DNA from: JBOHBN01 sp050698355
GTDB lineage: Bacteria; Actinomycetota; Actinomycetes; Streptosporangiales; WHST01
Direction of reading: 5' to 3'
DNA: 25,066 nucleotides
Assembly: GCA_050698355.1 (NCBI GenBank)
Contig: JBOHBN010000352.1
Coordinates: 1 to 25,066 of the forward strand
Below, in pieces: positions 7,448 through 15,175 of the stretch (positions are counted from its first letter, which is position 1; every line of letters starts with the position of its first letter). The notes below the pieces were generated by a model that saw only the letters and a list, made by a program, of their open reading frames with translations, did no database searches and had not been told where the DNA came from. The translations under genes and the position numbers were made by a program.

Positions 7448-9010
7448 TCATGCGAACCACACTTTGCGGAAGGCGTAACCGCCGAGCGGGAATCCGGTAC
7501 GGCTCTCGCGCAGACCGGCGATTCGCCTGCTGTAGGCGTCCACGGTGTCGCCGAAGCCCCAGATGATGTAGCCGCCGCGTTCCCACTCGATGCGCTGCGC
7601 GTCCTGCAGGTACTGGGAGCGCTTGCGATCGTCGGCGCTGCGCCTGGCCTGCCGAATCAGCCCGAGGTAGTCGGGGTCGGTCCAGTGGCATTCGTTGAAC
7701 GGCGACCGCGGCAGCGAGCCGAGCGTCGCCTGCACCAGGTACGGCCAGGTACTCCACGCGTCCTGGCCGAAGGTCCGTTCGAGGTAACCGTCACCGTAGA
7801 AGGCGTTGCCCGCCACCTTGGCGACCTCGACGCGGACTCCGGCCCGCCGCGCCTGGTCGCGCAGCTCGCGCGCCGCACGCACCATGCCGGGCGCGACGGG
7901 CGACGTGGCGAGGCGGACGCGCAGGCCGTCCGCACCGGCGGCCGCGAGCAGCGACCGCGCCTTGTCCGGGTCGTGCTCGCGTTGCGGCAGGTCGCCCGCG
8001 TAGCAGGGATCGAAGGGCGCGTAGAGGTCGTTGCCGACACGGCCGTGCCCGGACATCACCTGCTCGACCATGCGCTGCCTGTCCACGCACAGCCGAAGCG
8101 CTTGGCGTACCCGCTGATCTCCGAACGGCTGCTCGTCCACCCGCATCGTGAACGGCTGCCAGTTGCCGGTCTTGGCGACGAGCAGGCGGGAGCGGGGGTC
8201 GGCCCTGACGACCGGCACCTCGCCGTACGGCACCGACTCGACCGCGTCGGCGTCACCGGCCAGCAGGGCGTTGACGCGGGCGGCGTCGCCCGAGAGGTTC
8301 GCGATGCGCAGCTCGTCGACGTAGGGCTCGCCGTTGCGCCAGTAGTCGTGGAACCTGCGGAAAACCGACCGGCGACCGGGATCGAACGCCACGTACCGGA
8401 ACGGCCCGGTGCCGACGGGGCGCTTCGGGTCGTAGTCGGCGGGAACGATGCCGGTGCGGTAGTCGCAGAACACCTCCCGCAGCGACCTGTCCGGCCACCG
8501 CAGCGGGATCTGTACGGTGCGCGCGTCGAGCTTGCGCATGCGGTCCCGGTCGATCGGCGCGAGCAGGGTGGCCGCGGCCCGCGGCCGCCTCGGGTCGGTG
8601 ATCCGCCGCAGCGAGAAGATCACGTCTTCGGGCCGCACCGGCCGGCCGTCGTGGAAGGTGAGGCCCGCGCGGATCCGCACCGTCCACGCCATGCCGTCCG
8701 CCGCGGGCTCGACGGACTCGGCGACGGCGGGCTCGATGCCGTATGAGTGGGTGCGGGCGAGCAGCGGCTCGTACAGCTGCATGGCACGCATGATGTCGGT
8801 GTTGTCGCGCGGCGCGTGCGCGTCGAGCGTGTCGTTCGACCCGCCGCCCGCCGCGCCGATCCGCAGCAGGCCGCCCCGGCGCGGCAGTCCGCCCCGGTCG
8901 TCGGCCCGCGCGGGTGGGAGGGTGCCGCATCCGGCGAGAGCCGCCGCGGCACCGACGCCGGCCGCTCCCTGGAGCAGCTCCCGGCGACTGGGCCTACGCG
9001 GCGTGTCCAT
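7448..9010 (-). CDS. ABC transporter substrate-binding lipoprotein (SBP family 5)
   Basis: A 520-residue family 5 extracellular binding protein. The N-terminus has twin arginines (SRRELLQ, residues 8-14), a hydrophobic stretch and lipobox LAGC with C28, indicating a lipid-anchored protein possibly exported by Tat. The core shows family blocks: YEPLLARTHSYGIEPAVAES, FHDGRPVRPEDVIFSLRR and GTGPFRYVAFDPG. ATG 9010 is selected because GGAGGG lies 8 nt upstream; the longer open frame has no export signal at its start. It is first in the importer operon. Family 5 proteins bind peptides, opines, nickel chelates or sugars, and the ligand cannot be read from sequence. The hydrolase operon running the other way suggests a peptide or gamma-glutamyl compound (inference). 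Confidence 0.93.
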   Translation of the reverse strand: MDTPRRPSRRELLQGAAGVGAAAALAGCGTLPPARADDRGGLPRRGGLLRIGAAGGGSNDTLDAHAPRDNTDIMRAMQLYEPLLARTHSYGIEPAVAESVEPAADGMAWTVRIRAGLTFHDGRPVRPEDVIFSLRRITDPRRPRAAATLLAPIDRDRMRKLDARTVQIPLRWPDRSLREVFCDYRTGIVPADYDPKRPVGTGPFRYVAFDPGRRSVFRRFHDYWRNGEPYVDELRIANLSGDAARVNALLAGDADAVESVPYGEVPVVRADPRSRLLVAKTGNWQPFTMRVDEQPFGDQRVRQALRLCVDRQRMVEQVMSGHGRVGNDLYAPFDPCYAGDLPQREHDPDKARSLLAAAGADGLRVRLATSPVAPGMVRAARELRDQARRAGVRVEVAKVAGNAFYGDGYLERTFGQDAWSTWPYLVQATLGSLPRSPFNECHWTDPDYLGLIRQARRSADDRKRSQYLQDAQRIEWERGGYIIWGFGDTVDAYSRRIAGLRESRTGFPLGGYAFRKVWFA

Positions 9011-9041
9011 CCGCACACCCTCCGTCTCGAAGTACGGCCCT

Positions 9042-9047
9042 AACCTA
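9042..9047 (-). promoter_or_regulatory. -10-like TAGGTT before the importer operon
   Basis: TAGGTT on the minus strand lies about 32 nt upstream of the ATG at 9010, leaving a short leader that contains the GGAGGG ribosome site. No good -35 is present at 17-nt spacing. This is a weak call from a single hexamer. Confidence 0.25.
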
Positions 9048-9084
9048 GACGAGTCGGTAACTATCGCCGCGAAGCCCCCCATGT

Positions 9085-9098
9085 ACTGACTTGTCAGT
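9085..9098. promoter_or_regulatory. 14-bp palindrome upstream of the importer operon
   Basis: ACTGACTTGTCAGT is a perfect inverted repeat (6-bp arms, 2-bp centre) 75-88 bp upstream of the binding-protein start. It lies just outside the likely -35 region. It has the size of a dimeric regulator's operator. No regulator gene for it is found in the window. Confidence 0.4.
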
Positions 9099-9183
9099 GG
9101 CTCAACGAGCGCCGACCGGATGGGATGTGGACGGATTGCTGCCGAGTGGTCACGGCATGTAACTCTTGCGGGGGTCGCCGGGG

Positions 9184-9852
9184 TCAGGCGGGGTGCGTGA
9201 TGGAGCTCTTCCCGATGTACGGCTGCTGGACGATGCGGCCGTGGTCGCACACCGGGCCGTACTTCCAGGGGACGCTCTTGGTGTCGCGCTCGTCCGGCGG
9301 CGTCACGTGCGCCACGGCGGCCTTTGGCTCGCACCTCTTGCCGGCCTGCTCGCCTCCGCGCGGCACGGTCGACCAGCGGATCGCGGAGTACGCCTTGTCG
9401 CCGGCAGCGAGGGTGTACGTCTTCGGCTCACGCGAGTGGTCGCGGACGAGGTTGGTGGGAACCTTGTCACCGTCGCTGCCGTACAGCTGCATCCCGCCGT
9501 ACCCGTAGATCGTGCACGCGGTGTCGGAGGTGTTCGTCAGCACGATGGTCGCGTGCCGCTGTCCCGCACCGCTGTCGCGGACGTTGATGCTGGGCGTCAG
9601 CTGGGACGTGTGGCAGCGGTGTCGTACGCGCTCGGGCGGCATCGTGTGCGGAGGCTTCGACGAGGCCGGCGTGTGCGAGGCGCCGCCGGGGCTCGAGGAG
9701 GCACTGGACGCGGGAGCGGTGGAGCCGGTCCTGGTTGGTGAGGACCCCCCGTCCCCGCCGGCCGCCGGCCCACCGTTCCCACCGCCGCACGCCGGGAGCA
9801 GCAGGGCAGCCGCGACCAGCGTGCTTGCCAGCGTCATCGTCTGCCTGCGCAT
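9184..9852 (-). CDS. DUF4232 domain lipoprotein
   Basis: A 222-residue exported lipoprotein. A signal sequence with lipobox LPAC (C22) is followed by a low-complexity Gly/Ser/Thr/Pro linker (about 23-70) and a DUF4232 domain. That domain shows CHTSQLTPSINV, GAGQRHATIVLTNTSDTACTIYGYGGMQL and a late conserved Cys. DUF4232 proteins are common secreted proteins of actinobacteria with no assigned reaction. ATG 9852 is chosen because GGGAGG lies 9 nt upstream and the signal peptide starts there; the longer frame is rejected. It sits tail-to-head with the importer operon but is separated by 173 bp, so it is probably transcribed separately. Confidence 0.85.
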   Translation of the reverse strand: MRRQTMTLASTLVAAALLLPACGGGNGGPAAGGDGGSSPTRTGSTAPASSASSSPGGASHTPASSKPPHTMPPERVRHRCHTSQLTPSINVRDSGAGQRHATIVLTNTSDTACTIYGYGGMQLYGSDGDKVPTNLVRDHSREPKTYTLAAGDKAYSAIRWSTVPRGGEQAGKRCEPKAAVAHVTPPDERDTKSVPWKYGPVCDHGRIVQQPYIGKSSITHPA

Positions 9853-9939
9853 AGTGTTACGACCTCCCGTCGGTGCGTTACCCATAACACGCACGAGAGG
9901 CGGTACACCGTTGCCTCGCCGGCGGGTGGTCATTCTCGG

Positions 9940-9989
9940 TGATCATGAAGGATATGCGGTGCTATAACCCGCACGATCTTTCATGATCA
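9940..9989. repeat. 50-bp palindromic repeat, copy A
   Basis: Arms TGATCATGAA / TTCATGATCA are perfectly inverted and an inner stem (TGCGG/CCGCA) surrounds the core GCTATAAC at offset 21. Copy B at 13672-13721 has the same length, arms, core and offset but a different inner sequence. Copy A lies between the divergent DUF4232 and dehydrogenase genes. The core contains TATAAC, a good -10 hexamer pointing to the dehydrogenase operon. It could act as a promoter, a protein-binding site or a transcript hairpin. Confidence 0.7.
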
Positions 9990-10059
9990 TGGCGAGGATA
10001 CTGGAATCTCTGAGGACCTGAGCTGCTCGCGCGCACCCCGTCCACCGAAGGAGGCAGCC

Positions 10060-11049
10060 ATGGACGCGCATCCGGCCGCGCTCCTGGTGATGGACCCGGA
10101 GCTCGCCGAGGTCGTCTACCCGAGGGCCGTGCGCGCGCGGCTCGCCGCAGCGGCGGACGTAACCGCACTCGCACCCGCCGGGCTCGCCGACCACCCGAAG
10201 GCAACCACCGAGGTGTTGCTGACCGGGTGGGGCACGCCACCGCTGGACGGTGACCTGCTCGACGAGCTGCCGCGGCTGGCGGCCGTGCTGCACGCGGCCG
10301 GGTCGATCCGGCCGATCGTCACACCTGCGCTGTGGTCACGCCGCGTCCCGATCGTGTCTGCCGCCGCGGCCAACGCCGTACCCGTCGCGGAGTTCACCGT
10401 CGCGCAGATCGTGCTGGGCCTGAAACAGGCGCACCGGTACGCGAGGACGTACCGCGCCGAGCGTGCCCTGCCCGCGCGCTGGCCCGTACCGGGCGCGTGC
10501 GGCTCCACGGTCGGGCTGGTCTCGCTGGGCGAGATCGGCCGGCTCGTCGCGCAACGCCTGCGCTCCTACGACGTGCACGTAATGGCGAGCGACCCGTACG
10601 CCGATGCGCGTACCGCCGGCGACCCCGGTGTGGAGCTGGTGGCGTTGCCGGAGCTGTTCGCCCGTTCCGACGTGGTGAGCGTGCACGCACCCTGGTTGCC
10701 GGAGACCGAGGCCATGGTCACCGGCGACCTCGTCGCCTCGATGCGCGAGGGCGCCACGCTCATCAACACCGCTCGGGGCGCGGTGGTCGACGAGCAGGGC
10801 CTGGTGCGGGTTCTGGGTATGCGGCCCGACCTGACCGCAGTGCTCGACGTGACGTGGCCGGAGCCGCCCGCCACCGACTCGGCGCTGTACGACCTGCCGA
10901 ACGTCGTGCTCACCCCACACATCGCCGGCAGCATGGACGCGGAGTGCGCGCGGATGGGCATGCTCGTCGCGGGCGAGCTCGAACGGCTCGTCGCGGGCGA
11001 GCCGTTGCAGCACGTGGTCGAGGCGAAGGAGGCGGAACGACGCGCATGA
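10060..11049 (+). CDS. D-2-hydroxyacid dehydrogenase, NAD-binding
   Basis: A 329-residue cytoplasmic enzyme of the D-isomer-specific 2-hydroxyacid dehydrogenase family, interconverting a 2-hydroxy acid and a 2-keto acid with NAD(P). Catalytic positions fit the family: R239 in NTARGAVVDE, E268 in the WPEPP segment (29 residues later, as usual) and H287 in TPHIAGS. The nucleotide loop reads VGLVSLGEIG, with Ser at the usually first glycine of GxGxxG. AAGGAGG precedes the ATG at 10060. The stop overlaps the next start (ATGA), so it begins a three-gene operon. Substrate specificity is not predictable. Confidence 0.92.
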   Translation: MDAHPAALLVMDPELAEVVYPRAVRARLAAAADVTALAPAGLADHPKATTEVLLTGWGTPPLDGDLLDELPRLAAVLHAAGSIRPIVTPALWSRRVPIVSAAAANAVPVAEFTVAQIVLGLKQAHRYARTYRAERALPARWPVPGACGSTVGLVSLGEIGRLVAQRLRSYDVHVMASDPYADARTAGDPGVELVALPELFARSDVVSVHAPWLPETEAMVTGDLVASMREGATLINTARGAVVDEQGLVRVLGMRPDLTAVLDVTWPEPPATDSALYDLPNVVLTPHIAGSMDAECARMGMLVAGELERLVAGEPLQHVVEAKEAERRA

Positions 11050-11825
11050 CCACCGGCATGTCCCTTACCCCTGGCCTGTGCTCGGTCACGTTCCGCGCAC
11101 TCTCGCCCGAGCGCGTGCTGGAGGTCACGCGCGCGTCCGGCCTGCGGTCGATCGAGTGGGGCGGCGACGTGCACGTACCGGTCGGTGATCTGGACACCGC
11201 CGCTCGCGTCCGCGCACTGAGCGCCGACGCCGGGGTCGAGGTCGCCTCGTACGGCTCGTACCTCGCGCCCGGCGCCGACGACCCGAGCCACCTGCCTGAC
11301 GTGCTGCGCACGGCGAGCGCCCTGGGAGCGCCGACGGTGCGGGTGTGGGCGGGACGCTGCGGGTCCGCTGACGCCGACGCGACCGCCAGGGCGGCCGTGG
11401 TGACCGGACTGCGCTCGGCTGCGCAGGCCGCCTCGGCCGAGGGTCTGGACATCGCGCTGGAGTTCCACCGCGGCACGCTGACCGACACGGCCGGGTCGAC
11501 CGCGCGGCTGCTGGACGAGGTCGGCGCCAGCAACGTGTCCACGTACTGGCAACCGCCGGTCGCGGCCAGCGACGCCGACGCGATCGACGGGCTGGCGACC
11601 GTGCTCGACCGGGTGAGCCACGTCCACGTGTTCTCCTGGGACGACGAGGCGCGGCGGTTCGCGCTGCACGCCCGCGCGGGCCTCTGGCAGCAGGTGGTCG
11701 AGATGCTCGGCAGCACCGGGCGCCGGCACCACCTGCACCTGGAGTTCGTCGCCGACGACTCCCCCGACCAGTTCGCGACCGATGCCGCGTTCCTCCGGTC
11801 CCTGATCACCAGGACGGGCGCCTGA
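11046..11825 (+). CDS. Sugar phosphate isomerase/epimerase family TIM-barrel protein
   Basis: A 259-residue single-domain AP-endonuclease-2/xylose-isomerase-like barrel. Metal-ligand positions expected in the family are suggested by IALEFHRG (strand 5), SHVHVFSW (strand 7) and HLEFVADD (strand 8). Members isomerise or epimerise sugars and inositols, or act in 2-keto acid or hydroxypyruvate metabolism. The open frame extends far upstream, but the start is the ATG at 11046, overlapping the dehydrogenase stop (ATGA); everything earlier is a shadow of that gene. Co-expression with a hydroxyacid dehydrogenase suggests a catabolic pathway for a small polar acid or sugar acid (inference). Confidence 0.88.
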   Translation: MTTGMSLTPGLCSVTFRALSPERVLEVTRASGLRSIEWGGDVHVPVGDLDTAARVRALSADAGVEVASYGSYLAPGADDPSHLPDVLRTASALGAPTVRVWAGRCGSADADATARAAVVTGLRSAAQAASAEGLDIALEFHRGTLTDTAGSTARLLDEVGASNVSTYWQPPVAASDADAIDGLATVLDRVSHVHVFSWDDEARRFALHARAGLWQQVVEMLGSTGRRHHLHLEFVADDSPDQFATDAAFLRSLITRTGA

Positions 11826-11837
11826 GATACTCCCGTT

Positions 11838-13625
11838 ATGACGTTCACTACGCGACCGACGCTGCGCGGCACCTTCGGCATGGTTTCCTCGACGCACTGG
11901 CTCGCCTCCGGCGCGGCGAGCGCCGTACTCGAACGGGGAGGCAACGCGTTCGATGCCGCGGTGACCGCCGGCTTCGTCCTGCACGTCGTCGAGCCGCACC
12001 TGAACGGGCCCGGAGGCGAGTTGCCTGCGGTGTTCGCTCGCGGTGACGACAAGAGCCCCACCGTCCTCTGCGGCCAGGGCGTCGCACCGGCCGGCGCGAC
12101 GATCGATCACTTCCGCGACCTCGACATGGACCTCGTGCCGGGCGCCGGCCCGCTCGCCGCCACCGTGCCCGGCGCGGTCGAGGCGTGGCTGATGCTGCTG
12201 CGCGACCACGGCACCTGGCCCCTTCCCGACGTCCTCGACTACGCGATCGGGTACGCGCGGTCCGGGGCCCCACTCGTACCCCGGGCGACCGAAGGCATCG
12301 AGACCGTACGCGACCTGTTCACCCAGCACTGGCCGACGTCGGCGGCGTTGTGGCTGCCGGACGGCGAGGCGCCGCGTCCGTACGCGCTGTTCCGCAACCC
12401 CGCGTATGCCAACACGCTGCGGCGCCTGGCGGACGAGGCGAAGGCTGCCGGCAGCCGCGAGGCCGGCATCGACGCCGCGCGCAAGGCATGGAGCGAAGGC
12501 TTCGTCTCGGAGGCGATCGACCGGTTCCAGCGGATCCCGCACCGCGACTCCAGTGGCGCCGACCACGCCGGGGTGCTCACCGGCCAGGACATGGCCGCCT
12601 TCCGGGCCACCTACGAGCAGCCGGCGACCGTCGACTTCCACGGCTACACGGTCGCGAAGACCCCACCCTGGGGCCAGGGTCCCGTACTGCTGCAGACCAT
12701 GCGGCTGCTCGAGGCGCTCGACCCCGGCGCCGCGTTCGACCCGAGCACCGCCGACGGGGCGCACGCGGTGGCCGAGGCGCTGAAGCTCTCGTTCGCCGAC
12801 CGTGAGGCGTGGTACGGCGACGGCGGCGACGTGCCGCTCGACGACCTGCTCTCCACCGCGTACGCCGCCGAACGCGCCGGCCTGGTCGGCACCGATGCCT
12901 CGGGCGTGCTGCGGCCGGGATCGCCCGGCGGGCGTACGCCGCGGCTCCCCACCGTTCCCTGGAAGGATGCGGCGGCCGCCGCGGAGACGGCGTCGCTCGC
13001 CACCGGGGAGCCCACCGTCGACCGTGCGGGCGAGGTACGCGGCGACACCTGCCACGTCGACGTCGTCGACCGGTGGGGCAACATCATCTCGGCGATGCCG
13101 AGCGGCGGCTGGCTGCACAGCTCGCCGACCGTTCCCGACCTCGGTTTCTGCCTCGGCACGCGCGCGCAGATGTTCTGGCTCGAGGAGGGCCTCGCCTCGT
13201 CGCTCCGGCCGGGTCGGCGGCCGCGTACGACGCTCAGCCCTACGCTGGTGCTACGCGACGACGAGCCGGTGCTCGCCTGCGGCTCGCCCGGCGGCGACCA
13301 GCAGGACCAGTGGCAGCTGCTGTTCCTGCTACGCACCCTCGTCGGCGGCGCGGAGCTGCAGCAGGCGATCGACGCGCCGATGTGGCACACGACGTCGTTC
13401 CCCGGCTCGTTCTACCCGCGCGAGATGGTGCCGGCCGGCCTGGTTGTCGAGGACCGGCTCGGGCCGGAGGCCATCGAGTCGCTCCAGCGCCGTGGGCACG
13501 ACGTCACCGTCTCCGGACCGTGGTCGCTCGGACGGATGTGCGCGGTCGCCCGCGACCCGGAGGCTGGCATGCTCACCGCCGGCGCCAACCCCCGCGGCAT
13601 GCAGGGCTACGCGATCGGCCGCTAG
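11838..13625 (+). CDS. Gamma-glutamyltransferase family hydrolase
   Basis: A 595-residue Ntn-hydrolase of the GGT family, expected to self-cleave into two subunits. The predicted nucleophile is T404 in RGDTCHVDVVDRWGN, matching the TTHxSVVDxxGN motif of GGT with Cys as the second residue. PSGGW replaces the segment after it, and GSPGGDQQDQW matches the conserved GSPGG region. The N-terminal part has THWLASGAASAVLERGGNAFDAAV, also typical. There is no obvious signal peptide, so it may be cytoplasmic, unlike secreted GGTs. It starts 12 bp after the isomerase with a poor ribosome site. Members cleave gamma-glutamyl amides, cephalosporin side chains or other amides, so the name is by family only. 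Confidence 0.9.
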   Translation: MTFTTRPTLRGTFGMVSSTHWLASGAASAVLERGGNAFDAAVTAGFVLHVVEPHLNGPGGELPAVFARGDDKSPTVLCGQGVAPAGATIDHFRDLDMDLVPGAGPLAATVPGAVEAWLMLLRDHGTWPLPDVLDYAIGYARSGAPLVPRATEGIETVRDLFTQHWPTSAALWLPDGEAPRPYALFRNPAYANTLRRLADEAKAAGSREAGIDAARKAWSEGFVSEAIDRFQRIPHRDSSGADHAGVLTGQDMAAFRATYEQPATVDFHGYTVAKTPPWGQGPVLLQTMRLLEALDPGAAFDPSTADGAHAVAEALKLSFADREAWYGDGGDVPLDDLLSTAYAAERAGLVGTDASGVLRPGSPGGRTPRLPTVPWKDAAAAAETASLATGEPTVDRAGEVRGDTCHVDVVDRWGNIISAMPSGGWLHSSPTVPDLGFCLGTRAQMFWLEEGLASSLRPGRRPRTTLSPTLVLRDDEPVLACGSPGGDQQDQWQLLFLLRTLVGGAELQQAIDAPMWHTTSFPGSFYPREMVPAGLVVEDRLGPEAIESLQRRGHDVTVSGPWSLGRMCAVARDPEAGMLTAGANPRGMQGYAIGR

Positions 13626-13667
13626 GCACCTCCGCTCGGCCGCCACTGCCCCGCGCGAAGCAGCTCT

Positions 13668-13725
13668 CCGGTGATCATGAAAGGTCGTCGTAGCTATAAC
13701 AGCGAATGTCCTTCATGATCACCGG
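13668..13725. repeat. 50-bp palindromic repeat, copy B, with extended arms
   Basis: The outer arms CCGGTGATCATGAA (13668-13681) and TTCATGATCACCGG (13712-13725) are 14-bp perfect inverts. The 50-bp unit shared with copy A is 13672-13721, with core GCTATAAC at 13693-13700. It lies at the junction of two convergent genes, so it may form a bidirectional terminator-like hairpin, although no U-run follows. Its minus strand encodes the last ten codons and the stop of the DUF2064 gene. Confidence 0.72.
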
Positions 13726-14428
13726 ACGGTTCGGCGTGGGCGATGACCACCGAGCGCCTTGTGCCGTCCGCCGGATCGAGGCGGAGCGCGCCGAGACAGG
13801 CGGCGAACCTGCTGCGCGGGGCGATCGCGGCGACGGCTTCGGCTGTCGCGGCGTCGTCGACATCGGTGAGCGGCCGAAGAATGCCGACCCGCAGGCGCAG
13901 GTGCGCGAGCTGGCGGAGCTGCTCGCGGCAGGTGGTCGCCGTCGACATCGGTACGCCGCTGAACGCGGCGTGATGCGGCCTGCGCATCCCGATGGTCCAG
14001 AAACCGCCGTCGGTGGCCGGGCCGAGCACCGCATCGTACGGGCTGGAGACCAACGAACGTGCGGCGCTCTCGAGCATGGCCGGGGTGACCTGCGGAGTGT
14101 CCATGCCCACGAGCAGCACGGCTAGCGGGTGCCGCGCGTAAGCATCGGCGATCGCGTAACGCAGGCGTTCGGCCAGCCCGTCGCCACGCTGCCGAACGAA
14201 GCCAAAACCGGCTGGCAGCCACCCGCCGGGCGGGCCGTCGAAGGCGAGCACCCGCCCCACACACCGTGCCGCCGCAACGGCATCGATCGTGTCCTGCAAC
14301 GCCGCGGCAGCGAGGTCGGCTGCCTGCCGCGGGGTATACGTCGGGCTCAGCCGCGTCTTCACCCGGCCAGGACGCGGGCGCTTGGCCAGCAGCACCAGCT
14401 GGACGGGAGCGGCCGACGCGGCAGTCAT
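13694..14428 (-). CDS. DUF2064 / TIGR04282-family glycosyltransferase-like protein
   Basis: A 244-residue nucleotidyl/glycosyltransferase-fold protein. The N-terminal LVLLAKRPRPGRVKTRLSP (11-29), the central LLVGMDTPQV (near 120) and TDGGFWTIG are hallmarks of the family. It was once named 'rSAM/selenodomain-associated transferase 1' and is now often labelled arsenosugar biosynthesis. No arsenic or radical-SAM gene is nearby, so that role is not supported here. ATG 14428 overlaps the GT2 stop (ATGA). The last ten residues, SGDHEGHSLL, and the TAG stop lie in palindrome copy B and include a TTA codon, rare in such DNA. The family is secure and the substrate unknown. Confidence 0.87.
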   Translation of the reverse strand: MTAASAAPVQLVLLAKRPRPGRVKTRLSPTYTPRQAADLAAAALQDTIDAVAAARCVGRVLAFDGPPGGWLPAGFGFVRQRGDGLAERLRYAIADAYARHPLAVLLVGMDTPQVTPAMLESAARSLVSSPYDAVLGPATDGGFWTIGMRRPHHAAFSGVPMSTATTCREQLRQLAHLRLRVGILRPLTDVDDAATAEAVAAIAPRSRFAACLGALRLDPADGTRRSVVIAHAEPSGDHEGHSLL

Positions 14429-15072
14429 ATCGCGAGTACCCGGCCCATGTCGTGGATCGTCCGCAGGGTTCCGCGAACCGTGCCGGTCACCTTCGATCGT
14501 CCGGCGCGTGGCCGGTAGCCAACCGTGACCTCCTCCACCCGCCAACCGTGCTGGTCCGCCCGCAGCACCATCTCCAGCGGATAGCCGAACCGCCGGTCCC
14601 GCAGGTCGAGCCCGAGCAGCGCGGTACGCCTGAACGCGCGCATCGGCCCGAGGTCGTGAACGTGCAACCCGCTGCGCAGCCGGACCATGCCGGCGAGTAC
14701 GGCATTGGCCGCTCGGGCATGGGCGGGAAAGCCCCCACGCGAAGGGTCCCTGCGCCCGAGCATCAGGTCGGCGTCGCCGCGCAGGACGGGGCACGCGACG
14801 TTCGGCAGCTCAACGGGATCCAGGGATGCGTCGGCGTCCATGATGCATACGACGTCGGCGGTGCAGGCAAGCACACCCGCATGGCAGGCTGCGCCGAAGC
14901 CGCGCTGCGGCACATCGACGACGGCCGCTCCGTGCGCTTCGGCGATCCCCGCCGAGCCGTCCTGCGAACCGTTGTCCGCCACCACCGGGCGGTATCCGGA
15001 GGGCATCCGGTCGAGCACCCACCCGAGCGCGTCAGCCTCGTCGAGGCACGGCAGGACGACATCGACGATCAC
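14425..15072 (-). CDS. Glycosyltransferase family 2
   Basis: A 215-residue GT-A fold enzyme using a nucleotide sugar. It has VVLPCLDEADALGWVL at the N-terminus, ADNGSQDGS (32-40) and the metal-binding DxD motif D79-A-D81. The later VHDLGPMRAFRRTALLGL and FGYPLEMVLRA fit dolichyl-phosphate-mannose-synthase-like enzymes. There is no membrane segment. It starts with GTG at 15072, which lacks a Shine-Dalgarno and lies 7 nt after TATCGT, so it is probably leaderless. It is paired by overlap with DUF2064 and divergent from the response regulator. Confidence 0.9.
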   Translation of the reverse strand: MIVDVVLPCLDEADALGWVLDRMPSGYRPVVADNGSQDGSAGIAEAHGAAVVDVPQRGFGAACHAGVLACTADVVCIMDADASLDPVELPNVACPVLRGDADLMLGRRDPSRGGFPAHARAANAVLAGMVRLRSGLHVHDLGPMRAFRRTALLGLDLRDRRFGYPLEMVLRADQHGWRVEEVTVGYRPRAGRSKVTGTVRGTLRTIHDMGRVLAI

Positions 15073-15079
15073 GGGTTCG

Positions 15080-15085
15080 ACGATA
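15080..15085 (-). promoter_or_regulatory. -10 TATCGT of the GT2/DUF2064 operon
   Basis: TATCGT on the minus strand ends 7 nt before the GTG at 15072. The -35 position (15103-15108) is poor, which fits an activator-dependent promoter. The tandem half-site at 15108-15125 abuts it. Confidence 0.45.
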
Positions 15086-15107
15086 GGTCCGGCGACCCGC
15101 TCGGTTT

Positions 15108-15125
15108 CTTACGAGATGGTGACGG
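15108..15125 (+). promoter_or_regulatory. Tandem half-site, candidate response-regulator box 2
   Basis: CTTACGAGATGGTGACGG contains TTACG and TGACG 11 bp apart, the spacing typical of OmpR-family direct repeats. It matches 15 of 18 bases of the site at 21978-21995. It sits between GT2 and the response regulator gene, 24 bp from the GT2 -10 and upstream of both predicted promoters. Confidence 0.55.
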
Positions 15126-15161
15126 GTCGGAGGTGGCGGCACGTCGGTCGGCGCTCGCTCG

Positions 15162-15167
15162 TACGCT
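15162..15167 (+). promoter_or_regulatory. -10-like TACGCT of the two-component operon
   Basis: TACGCT ends 8 nt before GTG 15176. No Shine-Dalgarno precedes that codon, so a leaderless message is likely. No consensus -35 is present. Confidence 0.35.
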
Positions 15168-15175
15168 CGGGCATT

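Noticed and set aside
10566..13118. 850-codon minus-strand open frame across the dehydrogenase, isomerase and GGT genes
   Set aside because: High-GC antisense artefact. The three plus-strand proteins have clear family motifs and tight operon spacing, while this translation is Arg/Gly/Val-rich with no domain.
13694..14428. Arsenosugar biosynthesis role for the DUF2064 gene
   Set aside because: No arsenite methyltransferase, radical-SAM arsenosugar enzyme or other arsenic gene is visible in the window; the label is only a family name.
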